Shown piece by piece: positions 16,860 through 25,609 of a DNA stretch of 43,449 bases. Position 1 is the first letter of the stretch, and each line of letters opens with the position of its first letter. The notes beneath the pieces were generated by a model that had not been told where the DNA came from, did not search any database, and saw only the letters and a program-made list of their open reading frames with translations. The DNA is taken from assembly GCF_913775355.1 (NCBI RefSeq), contig NZ_CAJYIU010000108.1, forward strand, positions 1 through 43,449, written 5' to 3'. Origin of the DNA: an uncultured Aureimonas sp. Lineage in GTDB: Bacteria > Pseudomonadota > Alphaproteobacteria > Rhizobiales > Rhizobiaceae. The position numbers and the translations under genes are program-made.

Positions 16860-18185
16860 TCATGGTCGAGCCGCAGCTGTCAGCGCCTCGATTACGTCGG
16901 CGTGCCGATCCGTGAGACATGCCGTCGAGACACGAACGTACGGCATCGGTCCGACCGAGAACTTCGAACCCGGGTGCACGGCAATCCCGTGGGCGGCCAT
17001 GGTCACGAGGGCGAAGGCTTCGGACGCGACGGGGACCCAGGCGCACAGGCCGCTGCCGGGCTCGATCTGGAACCCGTTCCGCTTAAGACCGCCGACCAGC
17101 GCTTCGCGTCGCTCGCCGTAGATCGCCCGCGCCCGACGGATGAGCGGTGCGGTCTCCTGATCCCGCAGAAGCCACGCAACGGCGCCCTGAAGCAGCCGGC
17201 TCGTCCAGCCCGAGCTGAAGGAGCGATAGGACTGGATCTGCTCAACGATCGAGGCCGAGCTCGACAGGACAGCTAGCCGGAGATCGGGACCCAGCGTCTT
17301 GGAATAGGAGTGGATGTGGATCACCCGATCGGGAAACCGCGTTCCGAGCGTCCGCGGAGCGGAACTCGAAACGTCGCCGAGGCCGTCGTCCTCGATGATC
17401 AACGCGGCGCTTCCTTCCAGCACGTCAGCCAACGCCGAAAGCCTTGTGTCGCCAACCGTCCGTCCGGTGACCGAGTGGAGGCTGGGTTGGAACAGAAAGG
17501 CGGCGGGCTTGTGAGCCATGGCCTTCGCTAGCGAGGCCGGAACTGGTCCTTCCGCGTCGCAGTCAACCGGCAGGATGTCGACGCCCAGATCCTCGAGGAT
17601 GTCGAGCAGGCGCATGGCGGTCGGATCCTCGATCGCGACGCTCGACCCCGGCCGCACCAGCGCATGCAACAGCGTGTAGACCGCGTTGTAGCCACCGTTC
17701 GTGACGAGGAAGGCGCCGGGATCGTAGGGCCAGGTCCGGCGAACGGCATCCTCGAGTTCGGGAAGGATACGGCTGCGCTCGTAACTGTTGAGATTCTGTG
17801 CCCGGGCTCCGTGCTCGAGCGCCGGTCCGAGCGGCGGGAGAAGGGCGACGTCAGGGCTGGCCAGGGAAAGATCGAGAACGTCGCGGCCGTAATGGCCGAC
17901 GCTCGCGAGGCGCTCCGGCTTGGCGACGAAGCTGTTGCCGCTGACGAAGGTCCCGTTGCGACCGCGGCCGGTGATGACCTTCTGGCGGCGCAGATCGCTC
18001 CACGCTTCGGAGATTGTGGCGGGACTGACGCCGAGGACGAAAGCGAGTTCGCGGATTGGGGGAAGCTTCGTTCCAATTGGCAGCGTGCCGACGCGAATGA
18101 GCGACCGGGTCTCCTGCGCGATACCTTTGGTCGTTCGGTTGCCGATCTTTTCGGCAAACCAAGAGGCAGATGCCAAGTCGCTCAT
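16860..18185 (-). CDS. MocR-type (GntR/aminotransferase) regulator
   Basis: A 441-residue fusion of a GntR winged helix-turn-helix and a PLP-dependent aminotransferase-like domain. The N-terminus has LPPIRELAFVLGVSPATISE and GRGRNGTFVSG. The aminotransferase fold includes VTNGGYNAVYTLLHALVRPG, a PSLHSVTG-type motif, IIEDDGLGD and the presumed PLP lysine in SYSKTLGPDLR near residue 295. MocR proteins bind PLP and an amino compound and switch on adjacent uptake or catabolic genes. It is divergent from the decarboxylase-like/ABC/amidohydrolase operon at 18286 and is its likely regulator. A TTG just before the ATG could add one residue. Confidence 0.9.
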   Translation of the reverse strand: MSDLASASWFAEKIGNRTTKGIAQETRSLIRVGTLPIGTKLPPIRELAFVLGVSPATISEAWSDLRRQKVITGRGRNGTFVSGNSFVAKPERLASVGHYGRDVLDLSLASPDVALLPPLGPALEHGARAQNLNSYERSRILPELEDAVRRTWPYDPGAFLVTNGGYNAVYTLLHALVRPGSSVAIEDPTAMRLLDILEDLGVDILPVDCDAEGPVPASLAKAMAHKPAAFLFQPSLHSVTGRTVGDTRLSALADVLEGSAALIIEDDGLGDVSSSAPRTLGTRFPDRVIHIHSYSKTLGPDLRLAVLSSSASIVEQIQSYRSFSSGWTSRLLQGAVAWLLRDQETAPLIRRARAIYGERREALVGGLKRNGFQIEPGSGLCAWVPVASEAFALVTMAAHGIAVHPGSKFSVGPMPYVRVSTACLTDRHADVIEALTAAARP

Positions 18186-18201
18186 CAATCCGCCTTGTAT
18201 T

Positions 18202-18247
18202 AATGTTCAGGTACTAAATTCGGTTTGAACGCCGTTATCTGAACATT
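18202..18247. promoter_or_regulatory. Inverted and direct repeats in the MocR divergent promoter
   Basis: AATGTTCAG (18202-18210) and CTGAACATT (18239-18247) are perfect 9-bp inverted arms separated by 28 bp. A third similar element, GTTTGAAC (18223-18230), lies between them in direct orientation to the second arm. The whole 100-bp gap separates the MocR gene from the operon it probably controls. MocR proteins are known to bind combinations of direct and inverted repeats, so this is the likely operator. Confidence 0.55.
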
Positions 18248-18285
18248 TAGCGTCCGAAGCAAGATCAATTCGGAGCGAGCCGAAC

Positions 18286-19269
18286 ATGCCCGTTACCCTT
18301 CGTCTGGCCGTCCGAGACTGGGACTACCTGACGCCTCTCGCCCTCGGAGACGTGCGCTCCAGCCGCCTCGACCTGCATGTCGAGCGCGTGGGAACGCTGG
18401 TCTCGCATCTCGGACGCGCGCCGGACTACGACGCGGCCGAGATCTCGTTCAGCCGCTATGCGCAGCTGCGTTTCGAGGGCGACGACAGCGTCGTCGGATT
18501 GCCGAACTTCGTGATGCGCGGCTTCCGCCACCGCTGCGTCATCACGACCGCGGACAGTCCGCTGCATTCGTTGGCGGATCTCGCTGGACGGCGGATCGGC
18601 GTCACGGGCTGGCGCGACTCCGGCAACACATGGACGAGAGCGGCGTTGCGCCGCGAGGGGGTGGGCGTTGAGGACGCGCGGTGGTTCGCCGGGCGCCTGA
18701 CCGAGGCCCATCCCGTGGTGGACCGGCTCGACGGCTTCGGTCGTCCCGGCCGCATCGAAGCGGCGCCGGGCGAGCGGCCGATGATGGAGCTCCTAGCCGA
18801 AGGCGAACTCGACGCCGTGTTCACCCCCTTCATGCCCGACGGCTTTTTCTCTCGCGACTCCGGCTTTCGGCAGGTGGTGACCGATTTCCGGGAGGCGGAA
18901 CGGCGCTATTTCAAGGATGTCGGATACGTCCCCGGCATGCATCTCCTCGGCGTCAAGGCCGAGGTTCTGGCCGAGCATCCCTGGATCGCGGAGGAGCTCA
19001 GCGATCTGGTCGACGAGTCCCAGCGCGTCTGGCTTGCCAAGCGCCGGAAGTACGCGGACACGACGCCCTGGATCATCGATGAGCTTGGCCGCGTATCGCG
19101 CGACCTTCCGGCGGACTGGAACCGCAGCGGGCTTGCCGCCAACGAGACGATGATCGCCGATTTCGCCGCCGAGCTTCATGCTCAGGGCATCCTGCCCCGG
19201 CTTCTGTCGCCGTCCGAGCTGTTTCCGCTCGGCGATCGCCCCGCCGCGCACGGCATCCAGGCGGCGTAA
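18286..19269 (+). CDS. 4,5-dihydroxyphthalate decarboxylase-like protein
   Basis: A 327-residue protein without a signal peptide. Its pattern follows 4,5-dihydroxyphthalate decarboxylase-like proteins, which use a periplasmic-binding-protein fold: LALGDVRSS near the start, DAAEISFSRYAQL (about 47-59), GFRHRCVIT, the LAGRRIGVTGWRDSGNTW segment, MMELLAEGELDAVF, and YVPGMHLLGVKAEVLAEHPW. Pht5-type enzymes decarboxylate aromatic dicarboxylates in the cytoplasm. Here it could decarboxylate the product released by the amidohydrolase, or be a binding-fold relative of another activity. It is first in the operon, with the importer genes downstream. The exact reaction is inference. Confidence 0.65.
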   Translation: MPVTLRLAVRDWDYLTPLALGDVRSSRLDLHVERVGTLVSHLGRAPDYDAAEISFSRYAQLRFEGDDSVVGLPNFVMRGFRHRCVITTADSPLHSLADLAGRRIGVTGWRDSGNTWTRAALRREGVGVEDARWFAGRLTEAHPVVDRLDGFGRPGRIEAAPGERPMMELLAEGELDAVFTPFMPDGFFSRDSGFRQVVTDFREAERRYFKDVGYVPGMHLLGVKAEVLAEHPWIAEELSDLVDESQRVWLAKRRKYADTTPWIIDELGRVSRDLPADWNRSGLAANETMIADFAAELHAQGILPRLLSPSELFPLGDRPAAHGIQAA

Positions 19270-19347
19270 CCGCTGCCCGACGTCCATCACACCCGACGGC
19301 TCGCGGCCCTCAGCGCCATACCCGTCCCGCCAGAAGGAATTTCACGC

Positions 19348-20238
19348 ATGACATGCAAGCTCGCCGCTTCGGCCGCCCTGTTGTCCGTCCTCTGGACCGG
19401 ACACGCCGTCGCCGAAGGCACCGCCATTCCCAAGCCGGCGGTCAACGAGGAGCTACGGGCGCGCCTCCCGGAAGAGATCCGGCAGGCAGGCCGTATGATC
19501 TCCGTCAACAACGGCTCCTTCCCGCCTTACGAGATCGTCACCGGAACCGAGATGACCGGCGCCAGCGCCGATCTGACCGACGCGCTGGGCGCGCTGCTCG
19601 GCATCGAGATTGAGCACGCGACGGTGGGCGGACTTCCGGCGCTCCTCGCCGGCGTCAACTCCGGCCGCTACCAGTTCGCCTTCGGTCCGGTCGGCGACTA
19701 CAAGACCCGCCAGGGCGCCAACGACTTCGTCGATTGGGTTCAGGAATACGTCGTCTTCGGGGTGCAGAAGGGCAATCCCAAGGGCATCGTCTCGCTCGAC
19801 ACCGCCTGCGGACAGCGTATCGCGGTCATGGCGGGCGGCTCGGCGGAACGCGTGATCCAGGCGCAGAGCCGGATCTGCGAAGAGGGCGGCAAGCCCGCGG
19901 TCGAGGTGCAGTCCTTCACGGACCAGCCCTCCTCGATCCTTGCGGTCCGCTCGAAGCGTTCGGATGCCTTCTTCTCGTCGCAGGCGCCGCTGACCTACTT
20001 CGTGGAACAGGCGAACGGCCAGTTGGAACTGGCTGGCGTCGGCGCTGCCAACGGGTTCGAGGACATCTACCAGGGCGCCGTGGTGCCGAAAGGATCGCCG
20101 CTGGGGCCCGTGCTGCTCGACGGCATCAAGGCGCTGATGGCCGACGGGACCTACAAGGCGATCATGACGAAGTGGGGCCTCCAGAACAACATGATCCGCG
20201 AGCCCGGGATCAACCTCGGAGGAGACCTGCCCAAATGA
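19348..20238 (+). CDS. Amino-acid-type ABC transporter substrate-binding protein
   Basis: A 296-residue periplasmic solute-binding protein of family 3. A Sec signal (first about 22 residues, ending in AVA) precedes the mature protein. FPPYEIVTGTEMTGASADLT (about 52-71) is the hallmark region, followed by GVNSGRYQFAF, RIAVMAGGSAERVIQ and GAVVPKGSPLG. These proteins capture polar amino acids or related compounds and deliver them to the permease. The sequence KTRQGANDFVDW is typical of the subset linked to modified amino acids. Its stop overlaps the permease start by 4 bp. Confidence 0.92.
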   Translation: MTCKLAASAALLSVLWTGHAVAEGTAIPKPAVNEELRARLPEEIRQAGRMISVNNGSFPPYEIVTGTEMTGASADLTDALGALLGIEIEHATVGGLPALLAGVNSGRYQFAFGPVGDYKTRQGANDFVDWVQEYVVFGVQKGNPKGIVSLDTACGQRIAVMAGGSAERVIQAQSRICEEGGKPAVEVQSFTDQPSSILAVRSKRSDAFFSSQAPLTYFVEQANGQLELAGVGAANGFEDIYQGAVVPKGSPLGPVLLDGIKALMADGTYKAIMTKWGLQNNMIREPGINLGGDLPK

Positions 20239-21176
20239 GCGTCTCCCCAGCCAAGCCGCCAAGCGATGCCGAACGGGACGTCGCCCGTGCGCATCGCCCG
20301 TTTCCCCTGAACCGTGTCGTGCTGTGGGGCGTCGTCGTCGCGATCGGCATCAACGCGCTCTGGGTCGTCGCGCGCAACGAGAACTTCGGCTGGCCCGTGG
20401 TCGCGCAGTGGTTCTTCGATCCGACGGTGATGCAGGGCCTCAGCGTCACGCTGTGGCTGACCGTCGTCGCCATGTCGCTCGGCGTGGCGCTCGGACTGGT
20501 GCTGGCCGTGATGCGCATGTCGGGCGATCGGCTCGCCTCGGGCCTCGCCGGGCTCTTCATCTGGTTCTTCCGCGGCACGCCGCTGCTCGTCCAGCTCATC
20601 TTCTGGTACAATCTGTCGACCCTCTTCCCGACCATCTCGATCGGCATCCCGTTCGGACCGACCTTCGCGAGCTGGGACACGAACGATGTGATCACGCCGA
20701 TCACGGCCGCGATCGTGGGTCTGGCGCTGAACGAGGCGGCCTACATGGCCGAGATCATCCGCGGCGGCCTCCTGTCGGTGGACAAGGGGCAGGCCGAGAC
20801 AGCCGCAGCATTCGGCATGACCAAGGGCCGGGCATTGCGCCGGATCATCATCCCCCAGGCCATGCGCTCCATCGTGCCGCCCACCGGCAACCAGCTCATC
20901 AGCATGATCAAGGCGACCTCGCTCGTCAGCGTGATCGCGATGGCCGATCTCCTGTATTCCGTGCAGTCGATCTACAACCGTACCTTCGAGATTGTGCCGA
21001 TGCTGATGGTCGCGGTGATCTGGTACCTTTTCATCACCTCGATCCTCAATGTCGGCCAAGGCTACATTGAGCGCTACTACGCTCGTGGCGTACGGCGCTC
21101 GGCTCCTGCCGCCGCTGCACCCACTGCGGTGGCCTCGGTCGATCCCACATTCGCCACCGCGGAGGCCGGCCGATGA
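20235..21176 (+). CDS. Amino-acid-type ABC transporter permease
   Basis: A 313-residue inner-membrane permease of the polar amino-acid uptake family. After a hydrophilic N-terminus, helices begin near residue 28 ([18 protein letters not shown]). The HisM-type motif [16 protein letters not shown] is present, as are [11 protein letters not shown] and the EAA loop [17 protein letters not shown] that docks the ATPase. The C-terminus has an Ala-rich tail of about 30 residues. The start and stop each overlap the neighbouring genes by 4 bp. No second permease is present, so it probably works as a homodimer. Confidence 0.92.
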   Translation: MSVSPAKPPSDAERDVARAHRPFPLNRVVLWGVVVAIGINALWVVARNENFGWPVVAQWFFDPTVMQGLSVTLWLTVVAMSLGVALGLVLAVMRMSGDRLASGLAGLFIWFFRGTPLLVQLIFWYNLSTLFPTISIGIPFGPTFASWDTNDVITPITAAIVGLALNEAAYMAEIIRGGLLSVDKGQAETAAAFGMTKGRALRRIIIPQAMRSIVPPTGNQLISMIKATSLVSVIAMADLLYSVQSIYNRTFEIVPMLMVAVIWYLFITSILNVGQGYIERYYARGVRRSAPAAAAPTAVASVDPTFATAEAGR

Positions 21177-21958
21177 GCGCGCTGCTGCAGACGTCCCACG
21201 AGCCGGTGGTGCGGACCCGCAATGTTCACAAGGCCTTCGACCGGCTCGAAGTGCTGCGCGGCATCGACCTCGACATCGCGCCCGGCGAGACGGTCGTCAT
21301 CCTTGGCCCCTCCGGATCGGGCAAGTCGACCTTCCTGCGCTGCATCAACCATCTGGAAGCCATTGACCGGGGATCGATCGAGGTCGACGGCGAGCAGATC
21401 GGCTACGCCTTTCGCAACGGGCGGCTCGACAAGCTGTCCGAACGCGCCACCACGATCCAGCGCCGCAAGATCGGCATGGTGTTCCAGCAGTTCAATTTGT
21501 ACCCGCACATGACGGCGATCGAGAACATCGTCGAGGCGCCGATCGGCGTCCATGGCGAGAAGCGGTCCGTCGCTCTGGAGCATGCCCGGCAGCTCTTGGA
21601 ACGGGTGGGCCTGTCGGCGAAGGCCGACAGCTATCCCGCCCAGCTCTCCGGCGGTCAGCAGCAGCGCGTCGCCATCGCGCGGGCGCTGGCGATCCGGCCA
21701 CGCCTGATGCTGTTCGACGAACCGACGTCCGCGCTGGACCCCGAACTCGTCGGCGAGGTTCTCGCCACGATGAAGGATCTGGCGGGGCAGGGGATGACGA
21801 TGATCGTGGTGACTCACGAGATCGGCTTTGCCCGCGAGGCCGCCGACCGGGTCGTGTTCATGGACGGGGGCCATATCGTCGAGGAGGGGCGCCCCGACGA
21901 CGTTCTCGGCAACCCGCATCATCCCCGCACGCGCGCCTTCCTAAGCCGCTTCATCTGA
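21173..21958 (+). CDS. Amino-acid-type ABC transporter ATP-binding protein
   Basis: A 261-residue ATPase of the GlnQ/HisP type. It shows Walker [10 protein letters not shown] (about 44-52), the Q-loop in [13 protein letters not shown], signature LSGGQQQR, Walker [13 protein letters not shown], and the switch His in VVTHEIGF. A short insert between strand regions ([20 protein letters not shown]) is common in this group. It powers uptake through the permease encoded just upstream, with which it overlaps by 4 bp. The M20 amidohydrolase gene follows after 49 bp. Confidence 0.94.
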   Translation: MSALLQTSHEPVVRTRNVHKAFDRLEVLRGIDLDIAPGETVVILGPSGSGKSTFLRCINHLEAIDRGSIEVDGEQIGYAFRNGRLDKLSERATTIQRRKIGMVFQQFNLYPHMTAIENIVEAPIGVHGEKRSVALEHARQLLERVGLSAKADSYPAQLSGGQQQRVAIARALAIRPRLMLFDEPTSALDPELVGEVLATMKDLAGQGMTMIVVTHEIGFAREAADRVVFMDGGHIVEEGRPDDVLGNPHHPRTRAFLSRFI

Positions 21959-22007
21959 TCGACGCGGCCCGGCCGGCTGCCGGGCGCGCAACTTCTGAAA
22001 GCCAGCC

Positions 22008-23186
22008 ATGTCCCGAACCAGCGACTACGCACGCCTTGAGGATTTCGAGGCCGCCCGCGAGACTCTGACGGCGACGCGTCGTCACCTGCACGCCCATCCC
22101 GAGCTGTCGCAGGAAGAGGCGCAGACCGCGGCCTTCGTGGCCGACAAGCTCGAGGGCTGGGGTTACGAGGTGACGCGGGGTGTCGGGGGGCACGGCGTCG
22201 TCGCACGGCTCGTCAACGGATCGGGAGGCCGAAGCGTCGCGATCCGGGCCGACATGGACGCGCTGCCGATCACGGAGGCGACCGGTCTCTCCTATGCGAG
22301 CCTGTCCCCGGGAAAGATGCATGCCTGTGGCCATGACGGGCACACCACGATGCTCCTTGGGGCCGCCGAACATCTCGCTCGCACCCGGCGCTTCTCGGGA
22401 ACGCTCAACCTCGTGTTCCAGCCGGCCGAGGAAGGCGGCGCGCCGAGCGGCGCACAGGCGATGATCGCCGACGGATTGTTCGAGCGCTTCCCCTGCGACG
22501 CGATCTTTGGTCTGCACAACCATCCCGGCGCGCCCGAAGGCCACATCCTCCTGCGCTCCGGCCCGATCATGGCAGCGGGCGATACCGTGGCGATCACCGT
22601 CCATGGCAAGGGCGGACACGCTTCGCGACCGCATCTGGCGATCGATCCCGTGATGGTGGCCTGCTCGCTCGTGATGGCGCTCCAGACCGTGGTGTCGCGC
22701 AGCATCGACCCAACGCAGACCGCCGTGGTGACGGTCGGTGCCATCCATGCCGGCGAGGCGAGCAACGTCATTCCCGACAGCGCGCGCATGCTGTTAAGCG
22801 TCCGCTCCTTCGATCCCGCCATTCGCGCCCTTCTCGAAGCCCGGATCCGGCAACTCGCGACTTCCCACGTCGCGGGCTATGGCGCGAGCGTCGAGATCGA
22901 CTATCAGCACGGCTACCCGGTGGTCGTGAACTCGGAGGCCGAGACGGCGTTCGCCCGCGAGGTCGCCGAGGAACTGGTGGGCGTCGAAGCGGTCTCGACC
23001 TGTGCGCTCATTCCAGGAAGCGAGGATTTCGCCTACTTCCTCGAAAAGAAGCCGGGTTCCTTTCTTCGCCTTGGTAACGGTTTGAAATCGGCGATGCTGC
23101 ACAACGCAAAGTACGATTTCGCCGACGCCTCGCTGCCCGTCGGAGCGGCCCTGTGGGCACGTCTGGCAGAACGCTATCTTCAGTAG
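22008..23186 (+). CDS. M20-family amidohydrolase (hippurate-hydrolase-like)
   Basis: A 392-residue metal-dependent amidohydrolase of the M20D group (hippurate, N-acyl-amino-acid and IAA-amino-acid hydrolases). It has RRHLHAHPELSQEE (about 25-38), RADMDALPI (80-88), MHACGHDGHTTMLLG with metal ligands Cys107 and His109, FQPAEEGG with the catalytic Glu, FGLHNHPG and late PGSEDFAYF. It cleaves an N-acyl or aromatic amide bond in the cytoplasm. Sitting in one operon with an amino-acid-type importer and a decarboxylase-like protein, it probably hydrolyses the imported compound. It is the last gene before a gene-free stretch. Confidence 0.9.
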   Translation: MSRTSDYARLEDFEAARETLTATRRHLHAHPELSQEEAQTAAFVADKLEGWGYEVTRGVGGHGVVARLVNGSGGRSVAIRADMDALPITEATGLSYASLSPGKMHACGHDGHTTMLLGAAEHLARTRRFSGTLNLVFQPAEEGGAPSGAQAMIADGLFERFPCDAIFGLHNHPGAPEGHILLRSGPIMAAGDTVAITVHGKGGHASRPHLAIDPVMVACSLVMALQTVVSRSIDPTQTAVVTVGAIHAGEASNVIPDSARMLLSVRSFDPAIRALLEARIRQLATSHVAGYGASVEIDYQHGYPVVVNSEAETAFAREVAEELVGVEAVSTCALIPGSEDFAYFLEKKPGSFLRLGNGLKSAMLHNAKYDFADASLPVGAALWARLAERYLQ

Positions 23187-23728
23187 CCCTCAATTAAGCA
23201 CGGAAGCGAGGCTGCGCGTTCGTCGAATCCAGCGAACGTAAGGTCCCGTACGACTTTTCACTTGAGCTCTACGGCGACGTCCGCTTTCTGAGACAGCTCA
23301 AGACAGACTGCAACGAAGGCGACGGGGCGGTCTGCGGATCGTCCGCTTTCAGACGTTCGCGTCTCTGTCACTGATGGCTGGCTCAGGTCGATAGCGGATG
23401 AACCGCTCTCGGATGTCCGCTTGCTAGGTGCCGATTAGCTCGACGGGTGGATAGGCGACGGTCCGGTTTAGATCCGCAAAGGGTGGCAACCGGACAGGCA
23501 GGTTTCCGGCGTCGATCGAGGCAAAGCGGACAAACTTGATCGCGGTCGCGTCGTCGAGTTAACGTCCTTGCATCGACCGAGTGGCAACTAGGGTTCCGGA
23601 CGGCTCCGCCGTCGCTGGACCGAGCGTTGCAGAGACCGCGGGTGTTCTGCGGCTGCACCCAAGGGGCAAAAACCCAGGGGAGGAGACGTCGAGATCAACC
23701 GGCGCATGGTGCGCTCAAGGGGGTCTCA
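23187..23728. other. 542-bp gene-free stretch with short repeats
   Basis: No convincing gene. The stretch carries four copies of a GTCCGCTT(T) element and the promoter and ribosome site (AAGGGGG) of the EamA gene at 23729. No strong terminator hairpin was seen after the amidohydrolase stop. Confidence 0.6.
23279..23529. repeat. Cluster of GTCCGCTT elements
   Basis: GTCCGCTTT occurs at 23279-23287 and 23341-23349, GTCCGCTT at 23415-23422, and the inverted form AAAGCGGAC at 23521-23529. A fifth copy, GTCCGCTT, lies at 26703-26710 on the other side of the two exporter genes. The copies are in non-coding DNA and have diverged flanks. They could be remnants of an intergenic repeat family; what they do is unknown. 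Confidence 0.45.
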
Positions 23729-24601
23729 GTGACGCTTGCCTCTCTGCTTCTCGTTATCCTTGCATCCTTCATCCACGCGAGCTGGAACCTGCTCGCCAAA
23801 CGGGCCGCATCGGTCGGCCCGATCTTCGTCTTCGCCTATAATCTCGTCGCCTGCGTCGCATATGCGCCGTGGGTCCTTTACCTGCTCGCGCAGGGCATGA
23901 TCGTCTGGACCGCGGAAGGCGTCGGCTTCGTCCTTCTCAGCGGCATCATCCATCTCGCTTACAGCCTGTGCCTTCAGCGCGGCTATCAGGTGGCGGATCT
24001 GTCTGTGATCTATCCGGTCGCGCGAGGCACCGGACCGATGCTGTCAATGATCGGGGCGATCCTGATCCTTGGCGAAATGCCTACAGGTCTCGGCCTCGCG
24101 GGTCTGGTCCTCGTTGTCGCTGGAATCGGCCTGATCGCTACACAGGGCAATTTCGCTGCATTTCAGCGACCGGGCGGTCAGGCTGGCGTGCGATGGGGGA
24201 CAGCGACCGGGGGCCTCATCGCTTCCTATACGGTGGTCGACGCCTACGCGGTCAAGGCGCTTGGGATCGCTCCCGTCGTCCTCGACTGGTTCTCCAACCT
24301 CTTGCGCTTCTTTATGCTCCTGCCGCTGGTCCTAGCGAACCCGAACCGCGCCCTTGAGCGGATGCGCGGCTTCTGGTGGATCGCGATCGGCGTCGGCCTC
24401 CTGTCTCCACTCTCCTACATTCTCGTTCTCGCTGCTCTCACGACGGGCGCTCCGCTCAGCCTCGTCGCGCCAATGCGCGAGATGTCGATGATGGTGGGTG
24501 CGCTCATGGGAATGTTGATCCTGCGCGAGACTGTCGGTCCTTGGCGTCTCATGGGATGCGCAGTCCTCATCGGAGGCGTTGTCCTGCTATCCGCCAGTTG
24601 A
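23729..24601 (+). CDS. EamA-family (DMT) transporter
   Basis: A 290-residue drug/metabolite transporter with about ten predicted membrane helices in two EamA repeats. Seen are ASFIHASWNLLAKRA (about 12-26), VADLSVIYPVARGTGP near the end of repeat one, and SLVAPMREMSMMVGALMGML in repeat two. The GTG at 23729 is chosen because AAGGGGG lies 5-6 bp before it and the first helix starts at once. An upstream extension would add a charged tail without RBS support. Members export amino acids or small metabolites. It is followed by an AraC regulator and a second EamA gene. Confidence 0.88.
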   Translation: MTLASLLLVILASFIHASWNLLAKRAASVGPIFVFAYNLVACVAYAPWVLYLLAQGMIVWTAEGVGFVLLSGIIHLAYSLCLQRGYQVADLSVIYPVARGTGPMLSMIGAILILGEMPTGLGLAGLVLVVAGIGLIATQGNFAAFQRPGGQAGVRWGTATGGLIASYTVVDAYAVKALGIAPVVLDWFSNLLRFFMLLPLVLANPNRALERMRGFWWIAIGVGLLSPLSYILVLAALTTGAPLSLVAPMREMSMMVGALMGMLILRETVGPWRLMGCAVLIGGVVLLSAS

Positions 24602-24732
24602 ATATCAGCTTTCAGACAAAGGGCGGCCTTACCGGATCGTCTGGAAAGGGTGGAAAGGGGACGGTCCAGTTCCGAACAAAAGAGGCTGGAAGAAGTCATC
24701 GTTTCTCCGAGTTAGAGCTTTGCTTCACGGCA

Positions 24733-24749
24733 CGTTGCCTATGGCAACG
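24733..24749. promoter_or_regulatory. 7-bp inverted repeat before the AraC gene
   Basis: CGTTGCC-TAT-GGCAACG is a perfect inverted repeat with a 3-base spacer that ends 27 bp before the AraC start. It could be an autoregulatory operator or a leader hairpin. No T-run follows. Confidence 0.4.
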
Positions 24750-24776
24750 ATGCGCAAGCGCATGGTATAAAGGGTG

Positions 24777-25550
24777 ATGTCGGTCACCATCTCCCTTGAA
24801 CTTAGGCGCTATGAGAGCGAGGTGATTAAGCATAGCCACGCTTTTCATCAGATCGTCTTGCCGTATAAGGGGCGGCTCGACATGGAGCTAAACGGCCAAG
24901 CGGGATTGATAACCGGCAGCGTCGGCTCGTTCATCGCCGCTGGATGTGACCACAGCTTCGCGGGCCGGAACGGCAGTGCCTGTATCGTCCTCGATATATC
25001 GACGACGTGGACAAGCGACTCGTTTGGCATGGAGACGCTGCCGGCCTTCTTTGTGATCGGTCCGGACATCCGCGGGTTGGTTGACTACGCGGCATTTCAA
25101 AATCTTGGCGACACGACGCAGCGGCTTCGAACCGCGTGGTCGGAACTGCTCCTTGCGCGCCTCGCGCAGCAGCGCGTCGTCGTGCCCGGCCCAGCCCAGC
25201 AGATGGTCGACCGTGCCGTTGCGTTCATGCGGGATCGATTGGCCCAATCCATCAGAGTCCGCGACGTCGCGCGCGCCGCCGGCACCAGTCCAAGCCGCTT
25301 GCACGATGCCTTCGTTCAGCAACTCGGAACGACGCCGCACGCCTATCTGATAGCCCTTAGGCTCGATGCGGCAGAGCGACTGCTCGCCGACCCAAGCCTG
25401 TCTATCGCCGAGGTCGCCGTTCGGAGCGGCCACGCCGACCAGAGCGCGCTCGGTAGGGTCATGCGACGCGAGCGCGACGTCACACCTGCCATGCTCCGCT
25501 GCCTTCTTCGCAACAGCGCGGGAGAATCGGCACAAACTTCGGGAGAGTGA
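24777..25550 (+). CDS. AraC-family transcriptional regulator
   Basis: A 257-residue regulator. The N-terminal part starts with a cupin-like metal or ligand motif (SHAFHQIVLPYKGRLDMEL, about 20-38), as in RclR/CdhR-like small AraC proteins. The C-terminal domain has two helix-turn-helix units (IRVRDVARAAGTSPSRLHDA and LSIAEVAVRSGHADQSALGR). A GTG codon directly before the ATG is an alternative start; the ribosome site (AAAGGG) is unusually close to the ATG. It lies between two EamA transporter genes on the same strand and probably regulates one or both. Confidence 0.88.
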   Translation: MSVTISLELRRYESEVIKHSHAFHQIVLPYKGRLDMELNGQAGLITGSVGSFIAAGCDHSFAGRNGSACIVLDISTTWTSDSFGMETLPAFFVIGPDIRGLVDYAAFQNLGDTTQRLRTAWSELLLARLAQQRVVVPGPAQQMVDRAVAFMRDRLAQSIRVRDVARAAGTSPSRLHDAFVQQLGTTPHAYLIALRLDAAERLLADPSLSIAEVAVRSGHADQSALGRVMRRERDVTPAMLRCLLRNSAGESAQTSGE

Positions 25551-25609
25551 TCCTAGATGCCATCCGACCGGACATGCTGCTGATCCCTAGCTTGAAGAGG
25601 GTTCGGTGA

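Noticed and set aside
16960-17000. tRNA-like TTCGAACCC string
   Set aside because: Lies inside the MocR coding sequence and no cloverleaf can be built around it.
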